Shown here: one piece after another, positions 1-9,296 of the stretch
Layout: the number at the start of each line of letters is the position of its first letter
Numbering within the stretch: the first letter of the stretch is position 1
Origin: Pseudomonadota bacterium
GTDB taxonomy: Bacteria; Pseudomonadota; Alphaproteobacteria; Rhizobiales; Beijerinckiaceae
Reading direction: 5' to 3'
Assembly: GCA_023450615.1 (NCBI GenBank)
Contig: JAEXGT010000105.1
Span: 48,121-112,120 of the forward strand
DNA length: 64,000 bases
Position numbers and translations under genes: made by a program
The notes under the pieces: model-generated
Database searches by the model: none
The model's input: only the letters and a program-made list of their open reading frames with translations
What the model was told of the DNA's origin: nothing

Positions 1-735
1 GCCGGGGTCGCCCGGGGGCGCTTCGGGCTCGGTCCCTCGATTGACTTCTTGGCGTATCCTGAAGGTATGCCGGATGGATCGACCCAATTCGCGCTTCCCG
101 ATGAGACCCTGTTCGTGCCTGCCAGCATCGCGATCCTGACCGGAGCCGCCAATCGGGGCGGCGCCGAGCGCTTCGTAGACTTCGTGTTGTCCCCGGAAGG
201 GCAGGCCCTTCTCCTGGATCCTGCCATCGCAAGATTGCCGATCTCTCCGGCCGTCTATCCGCCAAGCGGGACAGTGGAGGGCAATCCCTTCCAGCATGAA
301 GGCCTCTTTGCCAAGGGATTATTCGACGCGAAGCTCTCGGCTGATCGCTATGAGCTAGTCAACATCATCTTTGACGAGATGGTCACCTTTCGGCGGTCCG
401 AGTTAAGGCGGATGTGGCAATCCGTCCGCGCTCTTGAATCGATCCTTCTCAGGCGCTCCGATCCGGAACTGGCGAAGATCGTGAGCGCTGCTCGCAGCGC
501 CCTAACCCGACCGCCCCTGAGCGGCGCAGAGGCCATGGAGCTGGAGCGGTGGAAGGACCTCATGCGCATACGGCGCGGGCTTCCCACGCCTGAGCCTCAG
601 GCCCAGCTCGAAGCCCGCATCAAGGCGCGCATCGAGGAGAACATGCTACTGGCGGCGCGCGCCCTGACCGATGCAGATGCGCGGTTGGACGGCGCAAGTG
701 TGAATACGCCTGAGCCGAAGGCGGCCTACCAATGA
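1..735 (+). CDS. Periplasmic binding protein of a PgtC-like sensory system (5' truncated by window edge)
   Basis: The reading frame is open from base 1, so the gene starts outside the window; the TTG at 49 is internal. The visible 244 residues match the C-terminal half of a family-1 iron/organophosphate-type solute-binding protein. They share blocks with the product at 4182-5504: a FVD-LSPEGQ segment, RLPISPAVY, and a helical tail with VTF. The tail is long and charged. The stop overlaps the kinase start by ATGA (732-735), so the two are translationally coupled. Known precedent: in the Salmonella phosphoglycerate system, PgtC is a periplasmic protein signalling to PgtB and PgtA. A sensory rather than transport role is inferred from the operon. 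Confidence 0.8.
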   Translation, partial: AGVARGRFGLGPSIDFLAYPEGMPDGSTQFALPDETLFVPASIAILTGAANRGGAERFVDFVLSPEGQALLLDPAIARLPISPAVYPPSGTVEGNPFQHEGLFAKGLFDAKLSADRYELVNIIFDEMVTFRRSELRRMWQSVRALESILLRRSDPELAKIVSAARSALTRPPLSGAEAMELERWKDLMRIRRGLPTPEPQAQLEARIKARIEENMLLAARALTDADARLDGASVNTPEPKAAYQ

Positions 736-2636
736 TCCGGCGGCGACGGCTTGGAATCGGTGGACGCCTCATCATCGCTTTCCTCGGAGTGGGTGGGCTC
801 GCCGTCGGTGCGTGCATCGTTGGCTGGCTGTCCTATGCACGCCTCAGCGAAGAGCAGAACTCCGTGGCCAAGGATCATCTTCCGGCGCTCGCGTTCTCTG
901 CCCGCCTCGCGGAAGCAGGGGCGAGCGTGATCGCCAGTACACCCGATCTTGCCGTCGCGGAGCGCCGTGAAGCCTACGACCGCATTCGGCAAACCCTCGT
1001 GGAACGCCTGCTTGCGCTTCGGTCCGTCCTCAATGAGCGCAGCGACGCGCATTCGCTCTCGCCTGAACTCCTCGTGGTGACGGATGGTATTGAGGCCAAC
1101 CTCAAGGCCATCGACCGGGTCGCTGACCGGCGTTTCCCTCTGCACGAGCGCTCGCGGGAGATCGGCGAGGAGTTGAGATGGCTTCAGGCCGATCTAATCG
1201 AGGAAATCGAGCCGCTCATCGACGATGCCCGCTTCAATATCGAGTCAGCCATCGGAAGGGTCGCGCCCGGCGAGGCGGCAGAGGCCGGACGCAGGACGCT
1301 GCTGGAGGAGAGTCGCAAGAGTGAGGCTCTCCTGACCATCAATGCTCATGCCAACCTGATCATAGGCCTTCTGGGACGGCTCGGGACCGTGCCGACGATC
1401 GAGGATCTTCAGGAGACGCTCAATTTTCTGGGAGAGCTGACCGACCAACTCGATCTCGAAACCAAGGCGCTCGCCAGCTGGACGGACACGATTACCATCA
1501 CCCAGATGACAGCGCGTCTTCTGGCCGTCTCCGATCCCGCATCGGGACTCGCAGCCGTGAAGCGGGCTGAACTCGAAGCCATCGCGGATGCTCAGGCGCT
1601 TCTCGCCGAGAACCGACGCCTTGTTACTCAGCTTGGTACGCTCCTGTCGCAGGAAGTCAGCCGCACTGAAGCGATCGCCCGCAGGGCGGCGGAGCGCTCC
1701 GCCGACGCCATCGTGATCGGGCGCAATCTGCTCCTTGCCATCGCCGTGGCATCGCTCGCCGTCACCATCGCAATCGGCTGGTTCTATGTCCGGAGAAACC
1801 TTGTGGCTCGTCTCCAAGGACTGACGTTGGCGGCGACAACCATCGCGAGCGGTCCGGCGATGCCGGCACTCCCGCCTCCAACCGACGATGAACTCGGCGA
1901 TCTCTCCAGAGCACTCACCGTCTTTAGGCAGACACGCGACGACTTGGTTCAGGCCGCAAAACTCGCGGCGTTGGGCCAGATGGCTGCGGGCCTCAGTCAT
2001 GAACTGAATCAGCCTCTCGCGGCGATCCGCTCACACGCATATAACGGCGCCATTCTCCTGCAACGCGGCCGCCCGGAAGAGGCGAGGTCGAGCCTTGACC
2101 GGATCCAGGCCTTAACCGCGCGCATGGCGGAGCTGATCAAGCATCTCAAGCGCTTCGCCCGCCGCCCGGCTGCGACCCTCGAAGCGGTCGATCTCCGTGT
2201 CGTCGTTGAGGGAGCCTTGAGCCTGTTCGAGCAACGTCTCGACGAGGAGAAGGTCGACGTGCGGGTGAACTTTCCGGATCCTCCTCCGATGGTCCGGGCC
2301 GAGGAGGTGCGGCTTGAGCAGGTGATCGTCAATCTTATCTCTAACGCACTCGACGTCCTCGAGGGTCAGGCGGACCGGCGCATCGATATCAGTGCTGAAG
2401 TCAGGGCCGGCCGCGCCCGCCTGAGCGTCTCCGACAACGGATCGGGTATCGCCGAACAGCACCGCGCCGCCATTTTCGATCCGTTCTTCACCACAAAGCC
2501 CGCGGGCCTTGGGCTCGGCCTCGGCCTTTCGATGTCGTACAACATCGTAAAAGACTTCGGAGGAGACTTGATTTTGGCGAGCACAGGACCGACGGGAACG
2601 ACCTTTGTGATTGATCTGGCAGCGAGCGAGGCATGA
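732..2636 (+). CDS. Membrane sensor histidine kinase, PgtB-like
   Basis: A 634-residue inner-membrane kinase. One transmembrane segment lies near residues 10-32 and a second near 332-353, enclosing a roughly 300-residue periplasmic helical sensor domain; a HAMP-like linker follows. The H-box reads GLSHELNQPL with the phospho-accepting His at 423. The ATPase domain shows the N-box NLISNALDVL (about 534), the G1 box SDNGSGI, and a glycine-rich G2 stretch GLGLGLGLSMSYNIV. It is coupled by 4-bp overlaps to the binding protein upstream and the response regulator downstream. It probably reads ligand occupancy of the periplasmic protein; the ligand is unknown. Confidence 0.92.
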   Translation: MIRRRRLGIGGRLIIAFLGVGGLAVGACIVGWLSYARLSEEQNSVAKDHLPALAFSARLAEAGASVIASTPDLAVAERREAYDRIRQTLVERLLALRSVLNERSDAHSLSPELLVVTDGIEANLKAIDRVADRRFPLHERSREIGEELRWLQADLIEEIEPLIDDARFNIESAIGRVAPGEAAEAGRRTLLEESRKSEALLTINAHANLIIGLLGRLGTVPTIEDLQETLNFLGELTDQLDLETKALASWTDTITITQMTARLLAVSDPASGLAAVKRAELEAIADAQALLAENRRLVTQLGTLLSQEVSRTEAIARRAAERSADAIVIGRNLLLAIAVASLAVTIAIGWFYVRRNLVARLQGLTLAATTIASGPAMPALPPPTDDELGDLSRALTVFRQTRDDLVQAAKLAALGQMAAGLSHELNQPLAAIRSHAYNGAILLQRGRPEEARSSLDRIQALTARMAELIKHLKRFARRPAATLEAVDLRVVVEGALSLFEQRLDEEKVDVRVNFPDPPPMVRAEEVRLEQVIVNLISNALDVLEGQADRRIDISAEVRAGRARLSVSDNGSGIAEQHRAAIFDPFFTTKPAGLGLGLGLSMSYNIVKDFGGDLILASTGPTGTTFVIDLAASEA

Positions 2637-3982
2637 ACGCAGAAGCGAAAGTCGTCCTGGTGGATGACGATCAGGAAGTCCTCGATGCCTACCGGCAGAC
2701 GCTGGAACTAGATGGTTTTACGGTCGCCGCATTCGGCTCCGCTAAGGCCGGGCTCGGAACCTTATCACCCGATCTGCCGGCTGTCGTCGTGAGCGACGTC
2801 CGCATGCCCGGGCTCGATGGCTTCGGTTTCCTCGAAGCCGTCCGCGCCGTCGATCCCGAAATCCCGGTCGTTCTCGTGACCGGTCACGGTGACGTGCCGA
2901 TGGCGATCAAAGCGGTTCGTGCTGGCGCATGGGACTTCATTGAGAAGCCGGCTGATCCGGTGCGGCTCGTGGAAACGGTCAGGCGGGCTTCTGCGCACCG
3001 TAATCTCATAATCGAGAACCGTGCTCTCAAGGCCGGGGCATCCGATCAGGATTCCATAGCTGGTCGGCTCGTCGGCCAATCCGCCGCGATTGAACGGCTG
3101 CGGCGGACCCTTCAGACCCTCGCGGATGCCGCGGCGGACGTTCTCCTTCTTGGCGAGACAGGGACGGGCAAGGAGGTCGCCGCCCGCGCTCTCCACGATT
3201 TCGGAAGCCGGCGTAAGGGAAGGTTCGTAGCAGTCAATTGCGGCGCGATGCCTGAGACCATGATCGAGAGTGAGCTTTTCGGCCATGAATCCGGTGCATT
3301 CACCGGCGCCCGCGAGAGACGGATCGGCAAAATCGAGCACGCGAGCGGCGGCACACTCTTTCTCGATGAAATCGAGTCAATGCCGATGGCAGCGCAGATC
3401 CGGCTGTTGCGAGTACTCCAGGAGCGGACCATCGAGCGGCTAGGGTCGAACAAAGAGATCCCGGTCGACATTCGCGTCATCGCCGCCACAAAGGCCGATC
3501 TCACGGAACTCGCAGGGAAAGGCGCGTTCCGCGAGGATTTGGTCTATCGTCTGAATGTCGTCACTGTCCGTCTCCCGCCCCTCCGCGAGCGGCGGGACGA
3601 CATCCCGGTGCTCTTCACGCATTTCCTTCATCTTGCGGCTGCCCGGCAGGCGAGGGCGGTGCCCTCGCTCGAACCCTCTTTTATGGAACGGCTCCAGCAG
3701 CAGGAATGGCCAGGCAACGTGCGCGAGTTGCGCAACGCGGCCGAGCGCTATCTTCTCGGCCTCGACGAGGACGAGCCCCCTCAGGCGGAGGCTAAAATCC
3801 ATGGCGCCTTAACCCTTGAGAGGCAGATGGAGATCGCCGAGCGCCGTGTGATCGAGGAAACCCTCGCACGTATGGGAGGGCGCATCGGCGCGACGGCAGA
3901 TATGCTCGGGATTACCCGCAAAACCCTCTACCTGAAAATGAAGAAGTACGATCTTGGCCGACCTGAGGATATCGAGGCCTGA
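2633..3982 (+). CDS. Sigma54-dependent response regulator (NtrC/DctD family, PgtA-like)
   Basis: A 449-residue enhancer-binding protein. The receiver domain (about 5-120) has the acidic pair at D11-D12 and phospho-acceptor D55 in VSDVRMPG. The AAA+ domain has Walker A GETGTGKE near residue 172, the sigma54-contact loop GAFTGA near 222, and Walker B GTLFLDE. A Fis-type helix-turn-helix (ATADMLGITRKTLYLKMKK) ends the protein. Its start overlaps the kinase stop. The intact GAFTGA motif predicts a sigma54 promoter, and one lies 122 bp downstream before the ABC transporter, the likely target. Confidence 0.94.
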   Translation: MNAEAKVVLVDDDQEVLDAYRQTLELDGFTVAAFGSAKAGLGTLSPDLPAVVVSDVRMPGLDGFGFLEAVRAVDPEIPVVLVTGHGDVPMAIKAVRAGAWDFIEKPADPVRLVETVRRASAHRNLIIENRALKAGASDQDSIAGRLVGQSAAIERLRRTLQTLADAAADVLLLGETGTGKEVAARALHDFGSRRKGRFVAVNCGAMPETMIESELFGHESGAFTGARERRIGKIEHASGGTLFLDEIESMPMAAQIRLLRVLQERTIERLGSNKEIPVDIRVIAATKADLTELAGKGAFREDLVYRLNVVTVRLPPLRERRDDIPVLFTHFLHLAAARQARAVPSLEPSFMERLQQQEWPGNVRELRNAAERYLLGLDEDEPPQAEAKIHGALTLERQMEIAERRVIEETLARMGGRIGATADMLGITRKTLYLKMKKYDLGRPEDIEA

Positions 3983-4103
3983 CGTTACGGAGCTGACCCG
4001 CGCGGGAAGGGGGTGTTACCTTTTTTTCCCATAGGGGCGCTCGTTTTTACGTTGCGCCTGTAAGCCCCTGCCTGGAACAATCGAAAAGGGTCGATCTCCA
4101 ATT

Positions 4104-4118
4104 TGGCACGATCATTGC
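4104..4118 (+). promoter_or_regulatory. Sigma54 (-24/-12) promoter of the ABC transporter operon
   Basis: TGGCAC at 4104-4109, five bases, then TTGC at 4115-4118 matches the RpoN consensus, including the invariant GG and GC at correct spacing. Predicted transcription start is near 4130, about 50 nt before the ATG at 4182. It lies directly downstream of a sigma54-dependent activator gene. The 3983-4103 interval could hold the activator sites; it has a GGGGCGC...GCGCC dyad near 4035-4062, but I could not define a binding site. Confidence 0.88.
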
Positions 4119-4181
4119 ATATTGGGCTTCCGGCCGCCCCGTGCGGACCCAAGCAAAGAGCCATCACGTTGGAGGAAACTG

Positions 4182-5504
4182 ATGCTTCGCCATTCTGTCG
4201 CTGCGGCGGCACTGATCAGCACTGCCCTGTTCATGGGCCCTGCTTTCGCTCAATCCGGCAAGGTCACCGTCGTGACCTCGTTCTCAAAGGATGTGACTGA
4301 CCCGTTCAAGCAGGCCTTCGAGAAAGCGCATCCGGGCGTGACTCTCGATGTGCAGAACCGGAACACGAACGCGGGCGTGAAGTTCGTCGAGGAGACGAAG
4401 GCAAACAACCAGGTCGACGTTTTCTGGGCTTCGGCGCCTGACGCTTTCGAGGTTCTGAAGGGTAAGGGGCTGCTCCAGAAGCACAAGCCCAAGGCCGAGG
4501 GCATTCCGGAAAAGATCGGCTCCTATCCGATCAACGATCCCGAGAATTTCTATTCGGGCTTCGCGGCATCGGGCTACGGCATCATGTGGAACGACCGCTA
4601 TGCCAAAGCGAACAAGCTGCCCGAACCCAAGGATTGGCAGGACCTTTCCAAGCCCGTCTACTTTGATCACGTGGCCATGGCTGCGCCTTCGCGCTCCGGT
4701 ACGACGCACCTCACCATCGAAACAATCCTGCAGGGCGAGGGCTGGGAGAAGGGCTGGCGCACGCTGAAGGAAATGTCCGGCAACTTCCGCCAGATCACGG
4801 AGCGCTCCTTCGGCGTTCCTGAGGCTGTCAATTCGGGACAGGTCGGCTTCGGCATCGTGATCGATTTCTTTGCCTTCTCGTCTCAGGCTTCGGGCTTCCC
4901 CGTGAAGTTCGTGTATCCGACCGTCACGACCATCGTGCCTGCGAATGTTGCCGTCATCGCCAATGCACCGAATAAGACCGGGGCTGAGGCCTTCGTCGAT
5001 TACCTCCTCTCGCCCGCCGGTCAGGAAGTTCTGCTTGAGCCAAGCATCCGCCGCCTGCCGGTAAACCCGGCCGTCTATGCCAAGGCTCCTGCGGATTATC
5101 CGAACCCCTTCAAGGATCCGTCCCTGGGTTCCCGTGTGAAGTTCGACGTGGACGTGTCGGAGAAGCGCACTAACGTCGTCGACGTCCTCTACGATCAGAC
5201 CGTGACGTTCCAGCTCGACGCTCTCAAGGCTGCCACCAAGGCCATCCATGACGCCGAGGCTGCAATCGCCAAGAAGGACAATGCCGAGGCCAAGGGCCTG
5301 GTGAAAGAAGCCCGAGACCTCGTGGCTGCCATGCCGGTCACCGAGCAGCAGGCTTCGTCGCCGGAAATCGCCGGCGCCTTCACAGGCGGCAAGGAGAAAG
5401 GCGCGCGCCAGGCTGAGCTCGAGCAGCAATGGGCCGCCTTCGCCAAGGAGCGCTACCAGCAGGCCCAGGCCAAAGCTGAACAGGCATTGAAGCTGGCGCG
5501 CTGA
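4182..5504 (+). CDS. ABC transporter periplasmic binding protein (iron/organophosphate type)
   Basis: The ATG at 4182 is preceded by GGAGGAAA (4171-4178); the longer frame starting at 4122 begins before the expected transcript start. The 440-residue product has a signal peptide (about 1-24, cleavage after AFA). The family-1 binding-protein fold includes VVTSFSKDVTDPF near the mature N terminus, VFWASAPDAF, and a GYGIMWN segment. The C-terminal charged helical extension resembles the sensory paralogue at 1-735. Relatives include FbpA/AfuA iron or hexose-phosphate binders and PgtC. The substrate is not readable from sequence; a phosphorylated organic acid or sugar fits the context. Confidence 0.88.
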   Translation: MLRHSVAAAALISTALFMGPAFAQSGKVTVVTSFSKDVTDPFKQAFEKAHPGVTLDVQNRNTNAGVKFVEETKANNQVDVFWASAPDAFEVLKGKGLLQKHKPKAEGIPEKIGSYPINDPENFYSGFAASGYGIMWNDRYAKANKLPEPKDWQDLSKPVYFDHVAMAAPSRSGTTHLTIETILQGEGWEKGWRTLKEMSGNFRQITERSFGVPEAVNSGQVGFGIVIDFFAFSSQASGFPVKFVYPTVTTIVPANVAVIANAPNKTGAEAFVDYLLSPAGQEVLLEPSIRRLPVNPAVYAKAPADYPNPFKDPSLGSRVKFDVDVSEKRTNVVDVLYDQTVTFQLDALKAATKAIHDAEAAIAKKDNAEAKGLVKEARDLVAAMPVTEQQASSPEIAGAFTGGKEKGARQAELEQQWAAFAKERYQQAQAKAEQALKLAR

Positions 5505-5513
5505 TTGTCATAC

Positions 5514-5538
5514 GGGCGGCTCGCGTTGTGAGCCGCCC
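5514..5538 (+). other. Intercistronic hairpin between binding protein and permease
   Basis: A perfect 9-bp G+C-rich stem, GGGCGGCTC (5514-5522) and GAGCCGCCC (5530-5538), closes a 7-base loop. No T-run follows, so complete termination is unlikely. Such hairpins after a binding-protein gene commonly stabilise its mRNA or attenuate the permease, raising binding-protein yield. Confidence 0.65.
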
Positions 5539-5573
5539 ACACTGGCCCATTTCCGGATTGTAGGAGAGCCTCC

Positions 5574-7316
5574 ATGGCTGGCGCGACGACCGCCGGGCGA
5601 GCGCATGCGCCGTCCGCGTCTTCCAAGTATTTCAAGAAGCTGTCAGCGAGCCCGGGACAGATCGCCCTGGCGCTCGGGATAGCCGTCTTTCTCATCCTGT
5701 TTCTCGTGGTCCCCGTTGGAACGGTGATCTATGTCGCTTTCACGGAGAAGGGGACGGGTGAATTCACCCTCGTCAACTTCCTCGATTTCGCACAGACGGA
5801 CCTGTTCATCCGCTCGTTCTGGAACTCGTTTTACGTGTCTGCGATGTCGGTTGTCGTCGCGTCCGTTTTCGCGCTTCCGCTCGCCTACATTACCACCCGG
5901 TTCGAGTTCCGCGGCGCCATGCTGATCCAGACGCTGGGCTTCCTGCCGCTGATCATGCCGCCCTTCGTCGGCGCTGTCGCGATGCTGCTTCTGTTCGGAC
6001 GGAACGGCACGGTGAACTTGCTGCTCGACGATTGGTTCGGCATCAAGATTCCTTTCATGGAAGGGTTGAACGGGGTCATCTTCGTTCAGGCCGTCCACTA
6101 TTTCCCCTTCATTCTGATCAATCTCTCAGCCGCCCTGCGCAACATCGACAGGGCCATGGAAGAGGCGGCGCAAAATCTCGGGAGCTCCGGATTCCGGCTG
6201 TTCCGCCGCATCGTATTCCCGCTCGCCATGCCGGGTTACATCGCCGGTGCGTCCCTCGTTTTCGTCAAGGTCTTCGACGACCTTGCAACGCCTCTTCTCC
6301 TGAACGTCAAGGACATGCTGGCGCCGCAAGCTTACCTGCGCGTCACCTCCATCGGTATCGCCGATCCCATGGGATATGTGATCTCCGTCGTGCTGATCAT
6401 CATGTCCATCCTGGCCATGTGGATCTCAGCACGGGCCATGCGCGGCAAGGACTATGCAACGGTGCAACGCGGCGGCGGCGGCTTGGCGAAGCGCCAGATG
6501 CGTCCTTGGGAAAGCGCTGTTGCTTATGGGGCTGTCCTGCTGATCCTGCTACTCGTGCTGGCTCCCCATCTCGGGTTGCTGCTGCTTTCTTTCGCTACGA
6601 TCTGGTCCTTCAGCCCGCTGCCGGACGCCTTTACGCTGGCTCATTACGGCCGCGTGTTCGGTGAGAGCTTCGTGTATGTGAAGAACACCATGATCTACGC
6701 TTCCATCGCAGGGCTGATCGACGTCGTTCTGGGCACGGCCATTGCCTATTTCGTGTTGAGAACGAAGTTGGTTGGCCGGGAATGGCTCGACTGGGCCGCA
6801 ACCGCAGCCTTGGCCATTCCGGGTGTAGTGCTCGGCATCGGATATCTGCGCACGTTCTATGGGGTGCAGCTTCCTGACGGCACGCCGCTTGCTACCTTGT
6901 GGATCATGATCGTGCTGGCATTGGCAATCAGGCGTCTGCCCTATGCCCTGCGCGCCTGCTACGCCGCCCTGCAGCAGATCTCGGTTTCGCTCGAGGAAGC
7001 GGCAGAGAACCTAGGCGCCACCAAGGTGCGTACGGTCCGGCGTATCGTGCTGCCGCTGATGGCGGGCGGTATCCTGGCAGGCTTCGTCACGAGCTTTGCC
7101 ACGGCCGCAGTTGAGCTCTCGGCTACGCTGATGCTCGTCCAGTCGAACGCGGACGCGCCTCTCGCATATGGCCTCTACGTGTTCATGCAATCACCGGCGG
7201 GACGCGGCCCCGGCGCGGCATTGGGCGTTATCGCCGTCTTGCTTGTCGCGCTGTGCACCTTCGCGTCCCATCTGATCATTGAAAAAAGCCAGAAGGCCAA
7301 AGCGGCCGGACGTTGA
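5574..7316 (+). CDS. ABC transporter permease, fused double-domain (FbpB type)
   Basis: A 580-residue inner-membrane protein made of two binding-protein-dependent permease units in tandem, with about 12 hydrophobic segments. Each half has an EAA loop that contacts the ATPase: EEAAQNLGSSGFRLFRRI in the first and EEAAENLGATKVRTVRRI in the second. Fused permeases are typical of the iron/phosphonate-type (FbpB, AfuB) subfamily, so no separate second permease is expected. The start follows GGAGAG. The ATPase gene begins 29 bp downstream. Confidence 0.92.
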   Translation: MAGATTAGRAHAPSASSKYFKKLSASPGQIALALGIAVFLILFLVVPVGTVIYVAFTEKGTGEFTLVNFLDFAQTDLFIRSFWNSFYVSAMSVVVASVFALPLAYITTRFEFRGAMLIQTLGFLPLIMPPFVGAVAMLLLFGRNGTVNLLLDDWFGIKIPFMEGLNGVIFVQAVHYFPFILINLSAALRNIDRAMEEAAQNLGSSGFRLFRRIVFPLAMPGYIAGASLVFVKVFDDLATPLLLNVKDMLAPQAYLRVTSIGIADPMGYVISVVLIIMSILAMWISARAMRGKDYATVQRGGGGLAKRQMRPWESAVAYGAVLLILLLVLAPHLGLLLLSFATIWSFSPLPDAFTLAHYGRVFGESFVYVKNTMIYASIAGLIDVVLGTAIAYFVLRTKLVGREWLDWAATAALAIPGVVLGIGYLRTFYGVQLPDGTPLATLWIMIVLALAIRRLPYALRACYAALQQISVSLEEAAENLGATKVRTVRRIVLPLMAGGILAGFVTSFATAAVELSATLMLVQSNADAPLAYGLYVFMQSPAGRGPGAALGVIAVLLVALCTFASHLIIEKSQKAKAAGR

Positions 7317-7345
7317 TCACGTCTGGACCTGAGGAAACGACATCC

Positions 7346-8443
7346 ATGAACCAGTCTCTCCCCATTGCTGAACTCAGCACCGAGGCCGTCGACGTCGACA
7401 TCCGCAATGTCGATCTGTTCTATGGCACTAATCACGTTCTAAAGGGTATCAACCTCCACATCCGGCCCGGCGAGTTCTTCGCTTTCCTAGGGCCGTCCGG
7501 GTGCGGAAAGACAACGCTGCTTCGTCTCATTGCCGGCTTCAATCAGGCCAACGGAGGCGAGGTCCTGGTCGGAGGCCAGGACGTGTCGAACCTGCCGCCA
7601 TGGAAGCGGGACGTCGGCATGGTCTTTCAATCTTATGCCCTGTGGCCCCACATGACGGTGAAGCGCAATGTCGCCTTCGGCCTGGAGGAGCGGAAGGTTC
7701 CTCGGGCCGAGATCGATAAGCGTGTTGCGGCCGCCCTGGAACTCGTCGGGCTCGCGCATCTCGCGGACCGGCGCCCATCGCAGCTCTCCGGCGGACAGCA
7801 GCAGCGTGTTGCTGTGGCCCGCACCATTGCCATCGAACCAAAGGTTCTGCTTCTAGACGAGCCTCTCTCGAACCTGGACGCCAAGATGCGCGTGCAGGTG
7901 CGCCGTGAGCTGCGGGAGCTTCAGCAGAGGCTGGGTCTGACGACGATCTTCGTCACGCATGACCAGGAAGAGGCCAACACGATCTGCGATCGTATCGCCG
8001 TCATGAACGACGGGATCGTGCAGCAGGTCGGAACGCCCATGGAGCTTTACGAGAAGCCTGCCAATCTGTTCGTTGCGAACTTCCTCGGTACGGCGAATAT
8101 CCTGCCGGGCCGCGTGGTCCGCGAGGGCGGCGAGCGTTTCTTCGATATCGAAGGCGGTGTCCGGCTGCCGATTCCGGCTCACGTGGTGGTTCCGGATGGA
8201 GCCAAGCTCGTGTTCCGGCCGCAGCATGCCTCCATAGGCCGGAGCGGGGCGGGGGATGTTTATCTGCCCGGCACCATCGTGCATAGCGAGTTCCTCGGCT
8301 CCACGTTGCGCTATGGCGTGAGGATCGGTGAGGCTGAAGTCTCCATCGACACGCCGTTCCATTCGGGAGAGGCGCTCCATCAGCCGGGCGCATCAATAGA
8401 GGTCGGTCTTTCCCTGCGCTCCGCTCTCTGGCTCGCCGCCTGA
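7346..8443 (+). CDS. ABC transporter ATP-binding protein (FbpC/PotA type)
   Basis: The ATG at 7346 has a GAGGAAA ribosome-binding site (7331-7337); the TTG at 7313 inside the permease end is less likely. The 365-residue ATPase shows Walker A GPSGCGKTT, Q-loop VFQSYALWPH, signature LSGGQQQR, Walker B VLLLDEP and the switch His in VTHDQEEA. A C-terminal TOBE-like regulatory domain follows residue 240. It energises the permease above and closes the sigma54-driven operon, as a terminator follows at 8460. Confidence 0.93.
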   Translation: MNQSLPIAELSTEAVDVDIRNVDLFYGTNHVLKGINLHIRPGEFFAFLGPSGCGKTTLLRLIAGFNQANGGEVLVGGQDVSNLPPWKRDVGMVFQSYALWPHMTVKRNVAFGLEERKVPRAEIDKRVAAALELVGLAHLADRRPSQLSGGQQQRVAVARTIAIEPKVLLLDEPLSNLDAKMRVQVRRELRELQQRLGLTTIFVTHDQEEANTICDRIAVMNDGIVQQVGTPMELYEKPANLFVANFLGTANILPGRVVREGGERFFDIEGGVRLPIPAHVVVPDGAKLVFRPQHASIGRSGAGDVYLPGTIVHSEFLGSTLRYGVRIGEAEVSIDTPFHSGEALHQPGASIEVGLSLRSALWLAA

Positions 8444-8459
8444 TGCGACAGATGGCTTC

Positions 8460-8501
8460 GGTGGCAGGGAGGCTTATCCTGCCGCCGTTGCTTTCTTTTT
8501 T
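8460..8501 (+). terminator. Rho-independent terminator of the ABC operon
   Basis: A 9-bp stem with one G-T wobble (8460-8468 with 8478-8486) around a 9-base loop is followed by a T-rich run ending in six Ts (8496-8501). It begins 16 bp after the ATPase stop, so the phosphatase gene downstream likely has its own promoter or receives only read-through. Confidence 0.78.
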
Positions 8502-8525
8502 GCAGATATCAGCGCATTGGATACC

Positions 8526-8550
8526 CCCCGAGAATTCCACTTTCTCGGGG
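8526..8550. other. Hairpin upstream of HAD phosphatase gene
   Basis: A perfect 9-bp inverted repeat, CCCCGAGAA (8526-8534) and TTCTCGGGG (8542-8550), has a 7-base loop and lies 24 bp before the ATG at 8574. There is no T-run. It may be a leader structure or a protein-binding dyad. Confidence 0.5.
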
Positions 8551-8573
8551 CCCCATATTTCAGGACCAACCAA

Positions 8574-9239
8574 ATGCCTTCACTGAAAGCCGTCATCTTC
8601 GACCTTGACGGAACCTTAGTCGACAGCGTGCGCGACCTGCGGGATGCCGTAAACAACCTGATGGCGGAGGAGAGTCTTCGCCAGTTCGAGGTCGACGAGG
8701 TCAAATCCATGATCGGCGATGGGGCGGCCAAGCTCGTGGAGCGGGCTGTCCTGGCAGCGAAAGGCGATCTCGCACGCCTACCTGAGCTCGTTGCTCGTTT
8801 CCTCAAGATCTACGAGGCTAACGCTTCTCGCCATACGGAGGCTTACCCGGGTGTGGCGGAGACGTTGACAGGCCTCCGCAGCCGCGGCCTGTCGTTGGCG
8901 GTTGTTACCAACAAGCCCTATGCAGCCACCATCGATATCCTGGAAACGCTCGGGCTGCGGGGCTATTTCGATGCAGTCATCGGGGGCGACACCCTGCCGG
9001 AGCGCAAACCGCACCCAGCTCCGATCATTGCAGCTCTGAAGCAACTGGACGTGGCACCCGAAGCTGCGCTCATGATCGGCGATAATTACCATGATGTGCA
9101 GGCGGCGCAGGCTGCCGGAGTGCGCGCTTTTGCCGTCACTTACGGCTACAGCCACAAGCCTCACGCGGAACTCGGCGCCGAGCGCCTGATGGACAACATG
9201 TCTGAGTTGCTGCCTCTCGTGGCGAATGAAGCTGTCTGA
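8574..9239 (+). CDS. gph: HAD-superfamily phosphatase, phosphoglycolate phosphatase-like
   Basis: A 221-residue HAD hydrolase with motif I FDLDGTLVDS (nucleophile D10, general acid D12), a helical cap after residue 20, motif II near VVTNK and motif III GDNYHDVQAA. This arrangement matches Gph-type phosphoglycolate phosphatases. I chose the ATG at 8574 because the upstream frame from 8517 reads through the hairpin. It follows the PgtABC-like transporter locus, so it could dephosphorylate an imported phospho-compound or simply do 2-phosphoglycolate repair. The exact substrate is uncertain. Confidence 0.82.
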   Translation: MPSLKAVIFDLDGTLVDSVRDLRDAVNNLMAEESLRQFEVDEVKSMIGDGAAKLVERAVLAAKGDLARLPELVARFLKIYEANASRHTEAYPGVAETLTGLRSRGLSLAVVTNKPYAATIDILETLGLRGYFDAVIGGDTLPERKPHPAPIIAALKQLDVAPEAALMIGDNYHDVQAAQAAGVRAFAVTYGYSHKPHAELGAERLMDNMSELLPLVANEAV

Positions 9240-9296
9240 GAGAGCCCGCAAAGAGCACATCAGCGCGGCAATATCCTCCATTCTGGAAATCTGATC

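Noticed and set aside
4284..5429. 381-residue minus-strand open frame
   Set aside because: It lies fully antisense to the well-supported binding-protein gene, has no recognisable motif and reflects high G+C content.
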